Assembly: GCF_000426185.1 (NCBI RefSeq)
Contig: NZ_AUEW01000008.1
Span: 62,001-126,000, forward strand
Length of the DNA: 64,000 nucleotides
Direction of reading: 5' to 3'
Source of the DNA: Cellulomonas sp. URHD0024
GTDB taxonomy: Bacteria; Actinomycetota; Actinomycetes; Actinomycetales; Cellulomonadaceae
Made by a program: the position numbers and the translations under genes
Shown: positions 1-8,376 of the stretch, one piece after another
Numbering within the stretch: the first letter of the stretch is position 1
How the letters are laid out: each line of letters opens with the position of its first letter
Notes under the pieces: generated by a model
Told to the model about the DNA's origin: nothing
Seen by the model: only the letters and a program-made list of their open reading frames with translations
Database searches by the model: none

Positions 1-236
1 TTCAACGGCTGGAGGTGCTCGATCAGCCAGCCCAGCCCGGCACTGATCAGCGACCCGAGCGGGTCCACCACCGCCGCGACGGTATCCAGCGCGACCCCGA
101 CCCCGGCCAGGCCCGCCGACACCCAGGACGTGGACTGCAACGCGTCGCACAGGCCGCTCACCGAGTCGAGCAGCCCCGCCCCACCGAACGTCGTGGACGT
201 GTCCACCGGGGCGGCGACCAGCGGGTTGACGCTCAC
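1..236 (-). CDS. Partial T7SS-associated protein, WXG100_2/CpnT-like N-terminus
   Basis: Only the N-terminal 78 residues lie in the window; the gene runs off the left edge. It starts at GTG 236, which overlaps the stop of the upstream gene by 4 bp (GTGA). The stretch reading DPLGSLISAGLGWLIEHL resembles the signature near the start of long type VII secretion-associated proteins of actinobacteria (WXG100_2 domain, CpnT-like), which often carry a C-terminal toxin or effector. Whether a toxin follows cannot be seen. Position behind an EspC-like small protein and a YbaB-like protein supports the family assignment. Confidence 0.6.
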   Translation of the reverse strand, partial: MSVNPLVAAPVDTSTTFGGAGLLDSVSGLCDALQSTSWVSAGLAGVGVALDTVAAVVDPLGSLISAGLGWLIEHLQPL

Positions 237-562
237 CGGTCCAGCGCCCGGGCGATACCGCGCATCAGGTCCTCGACCCGCTCGTCGACCCGGTCGAACG
301 CACCGGCCATCGACCCGAGCTCACGCACCACGCCCTGGGACGCCTCGTGCACCGCGTGCACCGCGTCCCGGGCCGCAGCGTCGACACCGGAGATGACCGG
401 CGGCAAGAACGAGCACAGCACCCCGAACGCCCCGCCGTGCAGATCGGTCGTCCCGGCGGCCGCCCGCGCGGTGGCCAGGTCACCCTCCACCTGCGCGACC
501 CGGGCACCATGGCGGCGCAGCACCTCCGAGTCGACCTCGAACCCCGCGCTCACACCCGCCAC
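233..562 (-). CDS. Small EspC/WXG100-like type VII secretion protein
   Basis: This 109-aa protein is mostly helical and hydrophilic and resembles ESX-associated small secreted partner proteins: an N-terminal VDSEVLRRHGARVAQVEGDL helix, a central loop with GG and P, then a second long helix rich in D, R and V. Such proteins usually form a hairpin and accompany LXG/WXG100_2 substrates. It begins at ATG 562, inside the 3' end of the YbaB-like gene (13-bp overlap), and its TGA overlaps the GTG of the next gene, so the three look like one operon. The family call is by architecture and context, not a diagnostic motif. Confidence 0.55.
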   Translation of the reverse strand: MAGVSAGFEVDSEVLRRHGARVAQVEGDLATARAAAGTTDLHGGAFGVLCSFLPPVISGVDAAARDAVHAVHEASQGVVRELGSMAGAFDRVDERVEDLMRGIARALDR

Positions 563-924
563 CGTGCGTCGAGCTCGCCGCGCAGGTGCGCGCTGATCGT
601 CGACCCCTCGCCGTACGCGTCGTCGGTCACCGCGACCGCCCGGATCCCCGCGTCACGGCCGGCCGCTGCGATCGTCTCGCGGATCAGGCGCGCCAGATCT
701 GCGGCGCGCAGGTTCAGCGCGGCATCGTCCAGGACCAGGTCGGTGATCAACCCGGTCGCGTCCGTCTCGACGACCACCTCACCGCGCGCGCTACGCGCAC
801 GACCCCGCACCCGGTCGATCGACGCCTTCACCTCGACCGCCCGCTCCGCCCGCCGCTGCGCCGCCTCGATATCGGCCGCGACCCGCGCCAACGCCTCATC
901 CGGATCGTCAGAGAACCCCGTCAC
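550..924 (-). CDS. YbaB/EbfC-like protein of a type VII secretion cassette
   Basis: 124 aa from GTG 924. The frame stays open upstream to 1092, but that extension reads as shadow sequence, and VTGFSDDPDEALARV gives a natural start. The protein is an amphipathic helix (residues 10-45, IEAAQRRAERA) followed by a strand-like block (RGEVVVETDATGLITDLVL) and a C-terminal helix. This is the layout of YbaB/EbfC DNA-binding-like proteins that sit at the head of ESX substrate operons in actinobacteria. It is first in a three-gene minus-strand run leading off the window. Confidence 0.6.
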   Translation of the reverse strand: MTGFSDDPDEALARVAADIEAAQRRAERAVEVKASIDRVRGRARSARGEVVVETDATGLITDLVLDDAALNLRAADLARLIRETIAAAGRDAGIRAVAVTDDAYGEGSTISAHLRGELDARWRV

Positions 925-1015
925 GCCCGGCAGCCTAACCGCAATGCCGCGGCCCGTGCCCGAAATCCACCGATCGGCGACCGCGTCCCCGAACGGCACG
1001 CCGCCGCCCCGGAGA

Positions 1016-2569
1016 TCAGCCCCAGACCAGTCCCTGCGCCGGGTCGTGCAGGACTCGGGCGACGTCGGCGAGCACCCGCGAGCCCAGCTCACCGTCGACC
1101 AGACGGTGGTCGAAGCTCAGCGCGAGCTGCGTGACGTGGCGGATCTTGATCTTGTTCTTGTGCACCCACGGCTGCTCGCGGATCGCCCCGAACGCGAGGA
1201 TCGCGGCCTCGCCGGGGTTGAGGATCGGGGTGCCGGTGTCGATGCCGAACACGCCCACGTTGGTGATCGTGATGGTGCCGTCGGACATGTCCGCGGGCGT
1301 GGTGCGACCGGCCCGCGCGGTGGCGGTGAGCTCGGCGAGCGCGACGGCCAGCTCCTTGAGGCTCAGCCGGTGCGCGTCCTTCATGTTCGGCACGACGAGC
1401 CCGCGGGGGGTCGCGGCCGCGATCCCGAGGTTGATGTAGTGCTTGTAGACGATCTCCTGCGACTGCTCGTCCCAGGAGCCGTTGATCTCCGGGTGCCGAC
1501 GGACCGCCAGCATGAGCGCCTTGGCGGCGATGAGCAGCGGGGTGACCCGGACGTCGGCGAACTCGCGGTCGGCCCGCAGGCGCTCGACCAGCTTCATGGT
1601 CGCGGTGACGTCGATCGTCTGGAAGACCGTGACGTGCGGGGCGCTGAACGCGCTGGCGACCATGGCCTCGGCGGTCCGCTTGCGCACCGACTTCACCGGG
1701 ACGCGGGTCTGCCGGCCGTCCGGTGACACGGTCCCGCTGGCCAGCCAGGGCGCGTCGTCGCCGGGGTAGGTGGCCAGCGTCCGGGCCTCCGCCTGGGCCG
1801 CGCGTCCGAGCACGTCCTCACGGGTGACGATGCCGCCGGGACCCGTCGGGGAGACCGAGTCGAGGTCGACGCCGAGCTCGCGCGCGAGCTTGCGGACCGG
1901 CGGCTTGGCCAGTGCGTGGGGCCGGTTCGCCGACCCGTTCGCCGCACGCTCGCGCCGGACGGTGCCCGCCTCCGCCACGCCATAGCCGACGAGGACGGAC
2001 TTCCGCTCGGTGTGAGCGGCCGGCTCGTCCGCGGCCTGGCCGGTCTCGGGTTCCGACGACGCACCGACCGAGGCAGTGTCCGACGCACCGGCCGACACGT
2101 TGGCCGACACGTTGGCCGACGCTGCGGGGGCGGCTGCCGCCTCCACCGCTCGACCCGACCGGGCCGCCGCGATCTCGTCGGAACCCCCGGGCTCGACGCC
2201 CTGGTGACGGTTGGGGCGCCCACGGTGGCCGTGCTCGATGGCGCTGCCGCTGCCCTCGTCGGCGATCCGGGCCTGCGACTCGGGGTACTCCGCACCGTCG
2301 TCGGCCAGGGTGCCGGCGGGGTCCGTGTCGACCTCGATGATCGGCGTACCCACGTCGACGGTCTGCCCGGGCTCGACGAGCAGACGCGTGACGACTCCCG
2401 ACCACGGGCTCGGCAGGTCGACGAGCGACTTCGCGGTCTCGATCTCGACGATGGTCTGGTTGACGGTGACCTCGTCACCGACGGCCACGTGCCAGGCGAC
2501 GATCTCGGCCTCGGTCAGACCCTCGCCTGCGTCGGGGAGCGGGAACTGCTGGTAGGTCGGCACTTTCAC
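1016..2569 (-). CDS. bkdC: Dihydrolipoamide acyltransferase (E2) of a 2-oxo acid dehydrogenase complex
   Basis: The E2 core of a pyruvate or branched-chain 2-oxo acid dehydrogenase transfers the acyl group from lipoyl lysine to CoA. At 517 aa it shows a lipoyl domain (residues 1-80, lipoylated K47 in IETAKS), a long Ala/Ser/Thr/Glu-rich linker (about 95-220), a peripheral subunit binding domain (VRKLARELGVDLDSV) and a catalytic domain ending in HRLVDG with H488 and D492. There is only one lipoyl domain. It starts at GTG 2569 behind GAGGAG; GTG 2563 is an alternative. It is last in a three-gene operon, 16 bp after E1 beta. Substrate is not provable; the PAT neighbour and the mycobacterial parallel favour branched-chain acids. 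Confidence 0.9.
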   Translation of the reverse strand: MKVPTYQQFPLPDAGEGLTEAEIVAWHVAVGDEVTVNQTIVEIETAKSLVDLPSPWSGVVTRLLVEPGQTVDVGTPIIEVDTDPAGTLADDGAEYPESQARIADEGSGSAIEHGHRGRPNRHQGVEPGGSDEIAAARSGRAVEAAAAPAASANVSANVSAGASDTASVGASSEPETGQAADEPAAHTERKSVLVGYGVAEAGTVRRERAANGSANRPHALAKPPVRKLARELGVDLDSVSPTGPGGIVTREDVLGRAAQAEARTLATYPGDDAPWLASGTVSPDGRQTRVPVKSVRKRTAEAMVASAFSAPHVTVFQTIDVTATMKLVERLRADREFADVRVTPLLIAAKALMLAVRRHPEINGSWDEQSQEIVYKHYINLGIAAATPRGLVVPNMKDAHRLSLKELAVALAELTATARAGRTTPADMSDGTITITNVGVFGIDTGTPILNPGEAAILAFGAIREQPWVHKNKIKIRHVTQLALSFDHRLVDGELGSRVLADVARVLHDPAQGLVWG

Positions 2570-2585
2570 GAACTCCTCAGGGGGA

Positions 2586-3608
2586 CTAGAAGGCGAGCGA
2601 GCGGTCCACGGCGTCGAGGACTCGGTCCAGCCCGGGCAGGTAGTCGTGCTCGATCTTGGCGACGGGGTAGGGCGCGTGGAACCCGCCGACCCGGAGCACC
2701 GGTGCGTGCAGGTGGTAGAAGCAGTCCTCTGCGATCCGCGCGGCCACCTCGGCGCCGGTGCCGTACAGCACGGGGGCCTCGTGCACGACGACGCAGCGCC
2801 CCGTCCGCTTCACGGAGGCGGCGACGGTCGCGGTGTCCAGCGGCGACAGCGCGCGCAGGTCGACGACCTCGATCGACGTGCCCTCGGCACCCGCGACCTC
2901 CGCGGCCTTCAGCGCGGTCTGGACGGTCGGGCCGTACGCGACGAGCGTGACGTCCGTGCCCTGACGCAGCACCTTCGCGGTGTCCAGGCCGGGGTGCGGG
3001 GCGCCCATCGCGGCATCGAGATCGACGGGGCCCTTCTCCCAGTAGCGCCCCTTGGGCTCGAAGAAGAGCACTGGGTCCGGCGACGCGATCGCCTGCTGGA
3101 TCATCGTGAACGCCTCGGCCGGGCTTGACGGGCTGACCACCCGCAGGCCGGCGGTGTGCGCGAACAGCGCCTCGGGCGACTCGCTGTGGTGCTCGATCGC
3201 GCCGATGCCGCCGCCGTACGGGATGCGGATGACGACGGGCAGGTTCAGCCGCCCACGCGAGCGGTAGTGCATCTTCGCCAGCTGGGTGGTGATCTGGTCG
3301 AACGCCGGGAAGACGAACCCGTCGAACTGGATCTCGCAGACCGGGCGGTAGCCCGCGAGGGCCAGCCCGATCGCGGTGCCGACGATGCCCGACTCGGCCA
3401 GCGGCGTGTCGACCACCCGGTCTCCGCCGAAGTCCTTCTGCAGCCCGTCGGTCACCCGGAAGACGCCGCCCAGCGCGCCGATGTCCTCGCCCATGAGGAG
3501 CACCTTGGGGCTCGACTCCAGCGACCGTCTCAGACCTAGGTTGATCGCCTTGGCCATCGTGAGCGTCTGCACGCCGGTGGTCGAGGTCGTGTGGACGGGC
3601 GCATTCAT
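2586..3608 (-). CDS. bkdB: 2-oxo acid dehydrogenase E1 component, beta subunit
   Basis: 340 aa, the usual length for the beta subunit of heterotetrameric thiamine-diphosphate E1. It opens with the family block GLRRSLESSPKVLLMGEDIG (activating Glu in GED) and contains FGGDRVVDTPLAESGIVGTA and VVIRIPYGGGIG. With E1 alpha it decarboxylates the 2-oxo acid and reductively acylates E2. ATG 3608 overlaps the alpha-subunit stop by 4 bp (ATGA), which suggests translational coupling for 1:1 subunit supply. Confidence 0.92.
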   Translation of the reverse strand: MNAPVHTTSTTGVQTLTMAKAINLGLRRSLESSPKVLLMGEDIGALGGVFRVTDGLQKDFGGDRVVDTPLAESGIVGTAIGLALAGYRPVCEIQFDGFVFPAFDQITTQLAKMHYRSRGRLNLPVVIRIPYGGGIGAIEHHSESPEALFAHTAGLRVVSPSSPAEAFTMIQQAIASPDPVLFFEPKGRYWEKGPVDLDAAMGAPHPGLDTAKVLRQGTDVTLVAYGPTVQTALKAAEVAGAEGTSIEVVDLRALSPLDTATVAASVKRTGRCVVVHEAPVLYGTGAEVAARIAEDCFYHLHAPVLRVGGFHAPYPVAKIEHDYLPGLDRVLDAVDRSLAF

Positions 3609-4750
3609 CGGTGGCTCCCCTCTCCGGAGTGGCTGGCGTCCAGGAACGACGCCTCGTACTGCTCGAACCAGGCGCGCTCGGCCTCGACGACCGAGTGCGG
3701 AGTGGCGTAGACGTGCTCGAACATCGACGCCGCCGACGGGCGCCCCATCCCGCGCACCGTCGCGCGCAGGCGCTCGCTCAGCTCGTCACCGTCGCGCTCG
3801 AGGCTCGCGACGAAGGCCGCGGACAGCTCGCCGCGCTCCTCGAGGTGGGTGCGCAGGCGGTCGATGGGGTCGCGCTGACGCCAGTGGTCCTCCTCCGCGG
3901 CCGAGCGGTACCGGCTCGGGTCGTCGGAGGTGGTGTGCGCGCCCATCCGGTACGTGAAGGCCTCGATGAACGTCGGGCCACCACCGCTGCGGGCCCGCTC
4001 GAGCGCCTCCGCGGTCACCGCGTAGCTGGCCAGGACGTCGTTGCCGTCGACCCGCACGCTCGGGATCCCGAAGCCGCGACCGCGGTCGGCCAGCGGCACG
4101 CGCGACTGCCTCGTGGTCGGCTCGGAGATCGCCCACTGGTTGTTCTGGCAGAAGAACACGACCGGCGCGTTGTTCACGGCCGCGAAGACGAGGGCCTCGT
4201 TGACGTCGCCCTGCGAGGTGGACCCGTCGCCGAAGTACACGACGACCGCCGAGTCCCTTTCCGGGTCCCCCGTGCCGACCGCGCCGTCGCGCTGCAGCCC
4301 CATCGCGTACCCGGTCGCGTGCAGCGTGTGCGAGCCGATGACCAGCGTGTACAGGTGGAACCGGAACTTCTCGGAGTCCCAGCCACCGTGGTCGATGCCA
4401 CGGAACAGCCGCAGCAGGTCCGCGAGGTCGACGCCGCGCGTGTAGGCGACGCCGTGCTCGCGATAGCTGGGGAACACGTGGTCGTGCTCGGCGAGCGCGC
4501 GGCCCGAGCCGATCTGCGCCGCCTCCTGGCCGAGGCTCTGGGCGAAGAGGGCGAGCTCACCCTGCCGCTGCAGCGAGGTGGCCTCGTTGTCGAACCGGCG
4601 GACCAGCACCATGTCCCGGTAGAGGCCGCGCAGGGCCTCGGCGTCGAGGTGCGCCACCCGGGCGTCGTAGTCGGGATGAGCCGTGCGCCGGCCAGCGGGC
4701 GTCAGCAGCTGGACGAGTCCGTCCTCGGTCACGGGGCCGTTGGGGACCAC
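3605..4750 (-). CDS. bkdA: 2-oxo acid dehydrogenase E1 component, alpha subunit
   Basis: 381 aa. The thiamine-diphosphate motif GDGSTSQGDVNEAL followed by FFCQNNQWAIS is present, as are YREHGVAY and YRMGAHTTSDDPSRYR near the phosphorylation-loop region of eukaryotic homologues. It starts at GTG 4750 with AAGGAG seven bases upstream. First gene of the E1a-E1b-E2 operon; no E3 (lipoamide dehydrogenase) gene lies nearby, so E3 must be shared from elsewhere. A dyad operator candidate (4818-4854) lies about 70 bp upstream. It could equally be annotated pdhA; substrate choice is inference. Confidence 0.9.
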   Translation of the reverse strand: MVPNGPVTEDGLVQLLTPAGRRTAHPDYDARVAHLDAEALRGLYRDMVLVRRFDNEATSLQRQGELALFAQSLGQEAAQIGSGRALAEHDHVFPSYREHGVAYTRGVDLADLLRLFRGIDHGGWDSEKFRFHLYTLVIGSHTLHATGYAMGLQRDGAVGTGDPERDSAVVVYFGDGSTSQGDVNEALVFAAVNNAPVVFFCQNNQWAISEPTTRQSRVPLADRGRGFGIPSVRVDGNDVLASYAVTAEALERARSGGGPTFIEAFTYRMGAHTTSDDPSRYRSAAEEDHWRQRDPIDRLRTHLEERGELSAAFVASLERDGDELSERLRATVRGMGRPSAASMFEHVYATPHSVVEAERAWFEQYEASFLDASHSGEGSHR

Positions 4751-5055
4751 GCGGTTCTCCTTCGCGTGCAGCGGTCGGGGGCCGCTCCGGTGGGTCGGTC
4801 ACGGGCCTCCTGCCGCGTAACCTACGACACCGTAGCCTACGGAACCGTAGGTTATGCCGACAGTTCGTCACCAAGGCTTGTGGCGACGGGTTGTCGGGTC
4901 TCCACATCCGTGGGTTTGCGATGAGGCCGACGACGTCCGACGCCCTCAGGACCGGTGAGTCGAGAACGCCACGGGCGCCGTCGTGGCCCGACAGATCGGA
5001 CGACGGAATGCGGACAGCGCCCCCGCGTGAGGGTTCTCGAGGGGGCCGCCTCGCG
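4751..5055. other. Upstream region of the bkd operon
   Basis: About 305 bp without a convincing gene. It lies between the bkdA start and the stop of the PAT gene, both on the minus strand. The bkd-proximal part holds the operator candidate at 4818-4854. The remaining stretch, 4860-5055, shows no clear terminator hairpin or conserved-looking reading frame. Confidence 0.5.
4818..4854. promoter_or_regulatory. Nested dyad operator candidate between bkd operon and PAT gene
   Basis: Outer arms TAACCTACG (4818-4826) and CGTAGGTTA (4846-4854) are perfect inverted repeats. Inside lie CCTACGG-AA-CCGTAGG (4836-4851) and CTACG-ACAC-CGTAG (4822-4835), so half-sites of the type CCTACG/CGTAGG occur four times at regular spacing. 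Overlapping dyads of this kind typify TetR-family operators controlling acyl-CoA or branched-chain catabolism. The bkd start is 68 bp away. No regulator gene is adjacent, so any cognate repressor would act from elsewhere. Confidence 0.6.
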
Positions 5056-6129
5056 TCAGCGGGCCAGCCAGTCCGCGGTGACCTCGAGGAGCAGGTCGGT
5101 GGCTTCGGGCTCCCCGACGCTGACCCGGACGCCGTCGCCGGCGAACGGCCGGACGAGCACGCCCGAGCGACCCGCGCGCTCCGCGAAGGCCGACGCATGG
5201 TCGCCCAGTGCGAGCCACACGAAGTTGGCCTCGCTGTCCGGCACCGTCCACCCCTGCTTGCGCAGACCCGCCAGCAGGCGAGTGCGTTCGACGACGATCT
5301 GGTCGACCCGTGCCATCAGCTCACGCGTGGCGCGCAAAGAGGCCAGCGCGGCGAGCTGCCCGACGTGGGAGACGCCGAACGGTGTGGACGCCGCCCGGAT
5401 GCCGGCCGCCAGACGAGGTCTCGCCACCGCGTACCCGACCCGCAGGCCGGCCAGACCGTACGCCTTGGAGAAGGTCCGCAGCAGGACGACGTTCGGGCTG
5501 CCGGCGAACGCGGCCAGTCCGTCGGCGGCCTGCGGGTCGCGGACGAACTCGACGTACGCCTCGTCGAGGACGACGAGGACGTGGCTCGGCACGGTCGCCA
5601 GGAAGCTGGCGAGGTCGTCGGCGCGCACGGCCGGGCCGGTCGGGTTGTTCGGCGTGCAGACGAGGACGGCCTTGGTCCGTGGCGTGACCGCGGCAGCCAT
5701 CGCGTCGAGGTCGAGCCGCCCGTCGTCGTCGACGGGCACCGGAACGCCGACCGCACCCGCGAGCGTGATCGCGATGGGGTAGGCCTCGAACGACCGCCAC
5801 GGCAGGACGACCTCGTCACCCGGTTCGCAGACGGCGTTGAGGACGTGGCCGAGCACGGCGACCGACCCGCACCCGGTGACGACGCCCTCGGGCGCGACGC
5901 CCAGAGAGTCGGCGATCGCGCCGACGAGCTCGGTCGCGTACATGTCGGGATAGCGGTTCACGTCCGCGGCGGCGTCCGAGATCGCCATGAGCACCGACGG
6001 CAGCGGCGGGAACGGGTTCTCGTTGGAGGACAGCTTGTAGGCCGCGGCACCGACCGGGACGCGAGCCCCCGGCACGTACGGCGGGAGGTCGGCGAGTGCC
6101 TGGCGGAGGGGTACGCGGCTCACGCGCAC
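5056..6129 (-). CDS. pat: Histidinol-phosphate/aromatic amino acid aminotransferase (HisC/PAT type)
   Basis: 357 aa PLP-dependent fold-type I aminotransferase. Visible are SSNENPFPPLP, RYPDMYATELVGAIA, the CTPNNPTGP block, VLDEAYVEF and the Schiff-base lysine K222 in TFSKAYGL. The N-terminal LPPYVPG is typical of the actinobacterial PAT/HisC2 branch, which transaminates phenylpyruvate/phenylalanine and sometimes histidinol phosphate. A GTG at 6129 starts the longest form and GTG 6123 is an alternative. The gene is not in a his operon, which favours the PAT role over histidine synthesis. Confidence 0.85.
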   Translation of the reverse strand: MRVSRVPLRQALADLPPYVPGARVPVGAAAYKLSSNENPFPPLPSVLMAISDAAADVNRYPDMYATELVGAIADSLGVAPEGVVTGCGSVAVLGHVLNAVCEPGDEVVLPWRSFEAYPIAITLAGAVGVPVPVDDDGRLDLDAMAAAVTPRTKAVLVCTPNNPTGPAVRADDLASFLATVPSHVLVVLDEAYVEFVRDPQAADGLAAFAGSPNVVLLRTFSKAYGLAGLRVGYAVARPRLAAGIRAASTPFGVSHVGQLAALASLRATRELMARVDQIVVERTRLLAGLRKQGWTVPDSEANFVWLALGDHASAFAERAGRSGVLVRPFAGDGVRVSVGEPEATDLLLEVTADWLAR

Positions 6130-6215
6130 AGCATGCCAGTTCCCCGCCGACCGTCCCCGAGGACGTCCCGCGACACTGCCCGGCGCGCGCCCATGCCGGA
6201 TGGCAGGATCGGCGC

Positions 6216-6644
6216 ATGGCCTTCGTGCTTCGGGTGCTCATCAACGGCGTCGCCATCTGGTTCGCGGCCCTCGTACTGCCCGGTCTGTCGATCAAGGGCG
6301 GCGACACGGGTTGGCAGCAGGCGGCGATCATCCTGGCGATCGCTCTGGTGTTCGGCATCATCAACGCGATCGTGAAGCCGATCGTGGCGTTCCTGTCGAT
6401 CCCGCTCTACATCCTCACGCTCGGCCTGTTCCACATCGTCGTGAACGCGCTGATGCTCTGGATCACCGCCTGGATCACGTCGGCGACGCACTGGGGCCTG
6501 GACATCGCCAACTTCGGAACGGCGTGCTGGGCCGGGATCATCGTCTCGGTCGTCAGCCTGGCCCTGTCGGTGCTCCTTCCCGGACCGCGTGGGACGGGCA
6601 CCCAGGTGCAGACCAGCACGTACTACTACCGCAGCGACAGCTAG
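6216..6644 (+). CDS. YvlD/phage holin family membrane protein
   Basis: 142 aa with four hydrophobic segments, roughly residues 4-25, 34-52, 58-82 and 98-120. The blocks INAIVKPIVAFLSIPLYI and LGLFHIVVNALML match the PF04020-type small membrane family (Bacillus YvlD). The exact function is unknown; members are often induced by envelope stress. ATG 6216 is the first start that gives the transmembrane N-terminus. Its end converges on the hydrolase gene, with a 4-bp overlap. Confidence 0.8.
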   Translation: MAFVLRVLINGVAIWFAALVLPGLSIKGGDTGWQQAAIILAIALVFGIINAIVKPIVAFLSIPLYILTLGLFHIVVNALMLWITAWITSATHWGLDIANFGTACWAGIIVSVVSLALSVLLPGPRGTGTQVQTSTYYYRSDS

Positions 6645-8053
6645 GGAACCGGCCGGATCGTCGGCGGGACGGACCGCGCGATCTCCGGGTCGCGGGTCGC
6701 CTGGAACTGCAGCGTGGCCGCCGTCGTGCCGGGCGGCCCCAGCACCGACGTGACGGCCCGGCTGTAGTCGTCCTCCGGCACGGGCAGTGCGGCGGTCGTG
6801 ATGTACCGCCTGATGTCGTGCGCCTGGACGGGGTCGGGCGACCCGGGCAGGTCCTCTCGCAGGACGGTGACGTCCCTGGTCGTGATGTCGGGGGAGCCGT
6901 CGGTCTGCGGTACCACGTCCTCGTCGTGCCGGTAGTTGCGGACCTCGACCCCGGGCCGTGGTCGGTGCGGGATGTCGGGCGACCCGGCTGTCGCGACGAC
7001 GCGGACGCTGTAGCCGGTACCGACCGCGGCCGCGACCGACATGGCGACCATCCCGCCCTGGCTGTGGCCGGCGAGCATGACCGGCTCGTCGGCACCGATG
7101 CCCGCCTGCTGCATGGCCTCCAGGACGGCGTCGGTCATGTCGTCGGGCAGGCCGGCCATGAGGCGGAGGTTGGTGGTCGAGTCCATCGGGTTCGTGTCGT
7201 TGACCGTCCAGACCTCGGTGCCGGGGATCTCGACCACCCACGCCCGGGTGCCGTCAGGGTGCGTGAGCTGCTGGAGGGAGACCATGCCCGCGGGTGTGCC
7301 GGGCGCCGCCGTGTCGTAGGACCTCGCCACGTTGCCGAAGACGTCGGAGGTGTTCCGGGGCGCGGGGAGCTGCGGCGGGTTCACCCGGGGCACCACGACC
7401 GTCGACCCGGCGGCTCCTGGAGCGTAGGCGCCCATCGCCGCGGTCTCGCGTACCGCGTCGAGGGTCGGCACCTGGTGGCCCGACCGCAGCGCCCGGGCGA
7501 ACGAGGCGGCTGCCAGCACCGCCAGCTCGGCCCGACCGTCCGCGCCCGCGGCCCCCAGTCCGTCGAGTGGGCCGCGCCGGTGCAGGACGTGGCTGAGCAG
7601 CTGGAGCCCGACGAGCGCCGGGCCGACGGCGACGACGGTGGACGCGATGCCCGCCGCCGCGGTACCGACCACCGCGGCTCCCAGGAGCGGCCGCTCGCCC
7701 AGCTCGTTGCCGCCCACCGCGGCCGCATGTCGCAGGACCGCGTGGGCCGAGGACTCCGCACCGTCGTACAGCGCGACGACCTGCCGGAGCCGCCGCGCGA
7801 TCCCCCGCACCTCGTCGGCCGCGTGGGCGTGCAGCCTGCGGGCGGCGCTCAGCGCGTGCAGCGCCCTCCCCACCGCCGGATCGTCCAGCGGTCGCCGCAC
7901 GCACGCGCGGACGGCGCGGTCCAGGGCGGAATCGGCCGAGTCGAGGCGGTCGGCCGCACGTGCCAGCACCCGTTCGACGTGCGCGAGCTCCTCGAGGTCC
8001 GCCGCTGTCGGCCCGGTCCCGCCGACGAGCCGGTAGTCGTCTGCGGTGGTCAC
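6641..8053 (-). CDS. Alpha/beta hydrolase-fold protein with helical N-terminal domain
   Basis: 470 aa from GTG 8053, which overlaps the stop of the small upstream gene by 4 bp (GTGA). The N-terminal third is helical and resembles WXG100/PE-like partner regions (HVERVLARAADRLDSADSAL). The C-terminal half has the nucleophile elbow GHSQGG with S331, followed by plausible acid and histidine residues in NYRHDEDVVPQ and QAHDIRRY. It may be a lipase/esterase acting at the envelope, but substrate is unknown. No signal peptide is seen. The architecture (helical domain plus hydrolase plus small helical partner) recalls type VII-linked proteins; that link is inference. Confidence 0.65.
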   Translation of the reverse strand: MTTADDYRLVGGTGPTAADLEELAHVERVLARAADRLDSADSALDRAVRACVRRPLDDPAVGRALHALSAARRLHAHAADEVRGIARRLRQVVALYDGAESSAHAVLRHAAAVGGNELGERPLLGAAVVGTAAAGIASTVVAVGPALVGLQLLSHVLHRRGPLDGLGAAGADGRAELAVLAAASFARALRSGHQVPTLDAVRETAAMGAYAPGAAGSTVVVPRVNPPQLPAPRNTSDVFGNVARSYDTAAPGTPAGMVSLQQLTHPDGTRAWVVEIPGTEVWTVNDTNPMDSTTNLRLMAGLPDDMTDAVLEAMQQAGIGADEPVMLAGHSQGGMVAMSVAAAVGTGYSVRVVATAGSPDIPHRPRPGVEVRNYRHDEDVVPQTDGSPDITTRDVTVLREDLPGSPDPVQAHDIRRYITTAALPVPEDDYSRAVTSVLGPPGTTAATLQFQATRDPEIARSVPPTIRPVP

Positions 8054-8265
8054 GAGCCGTCCACCGCAGCGACCGGCGCGACCGCCGCCTCGGACGCCGA
8101 GCGCGCCCGGTGGACCGCCTGGACCGCGTCGGCGAGTGCCGCACGGTAGAGGGTCGCGGCCCCCGAGGACCACGACACCTGCTGCGCGACGACGAGCGCG
8201 CTGAGCGCCTGGTCGGCGTCCAGGATCGCCGACCGGACCGAGGGACCTGCTGCTGCGTGGTGCAT
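8050..8265 (-). CDS. Small helical protein coupled to the hydrolase gene
   Basis: 71 aa, Ala-rich and almost entirely helical (ILDADQALSALVVAQQVSWSS, then ALADAVQAVHRARSASEAAV). It has no recognised domain. The ATG-to-TGA frame ends in a 4-bp overlap with the GTG of the hydrolase gene, a strong sign of co-translation. Size and helix-turn-helix layout suggest a small partner or chaperone for the hydrolase N-terminal helical region, but that is a guess from context. Confidence 0.55.
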   Translation of the reverse strand: MHHAAAGPSVRSAILDADQALSALVVAQQVSWSSGAATLYRAALADAVQAVHRARSASEAAVAPVAAVDGS

Positions 8266-8376
8266 GGGCTCGACGCTAGGCGCGTCGACCGGGCGCCCGG
8301 CGGGCCGGATCCGCCGGTCCCCGCTGCGGTGGGTTGGGGGCGGCTCGAGCCGACAGCCACCCGCGAGGAGTGGCGG

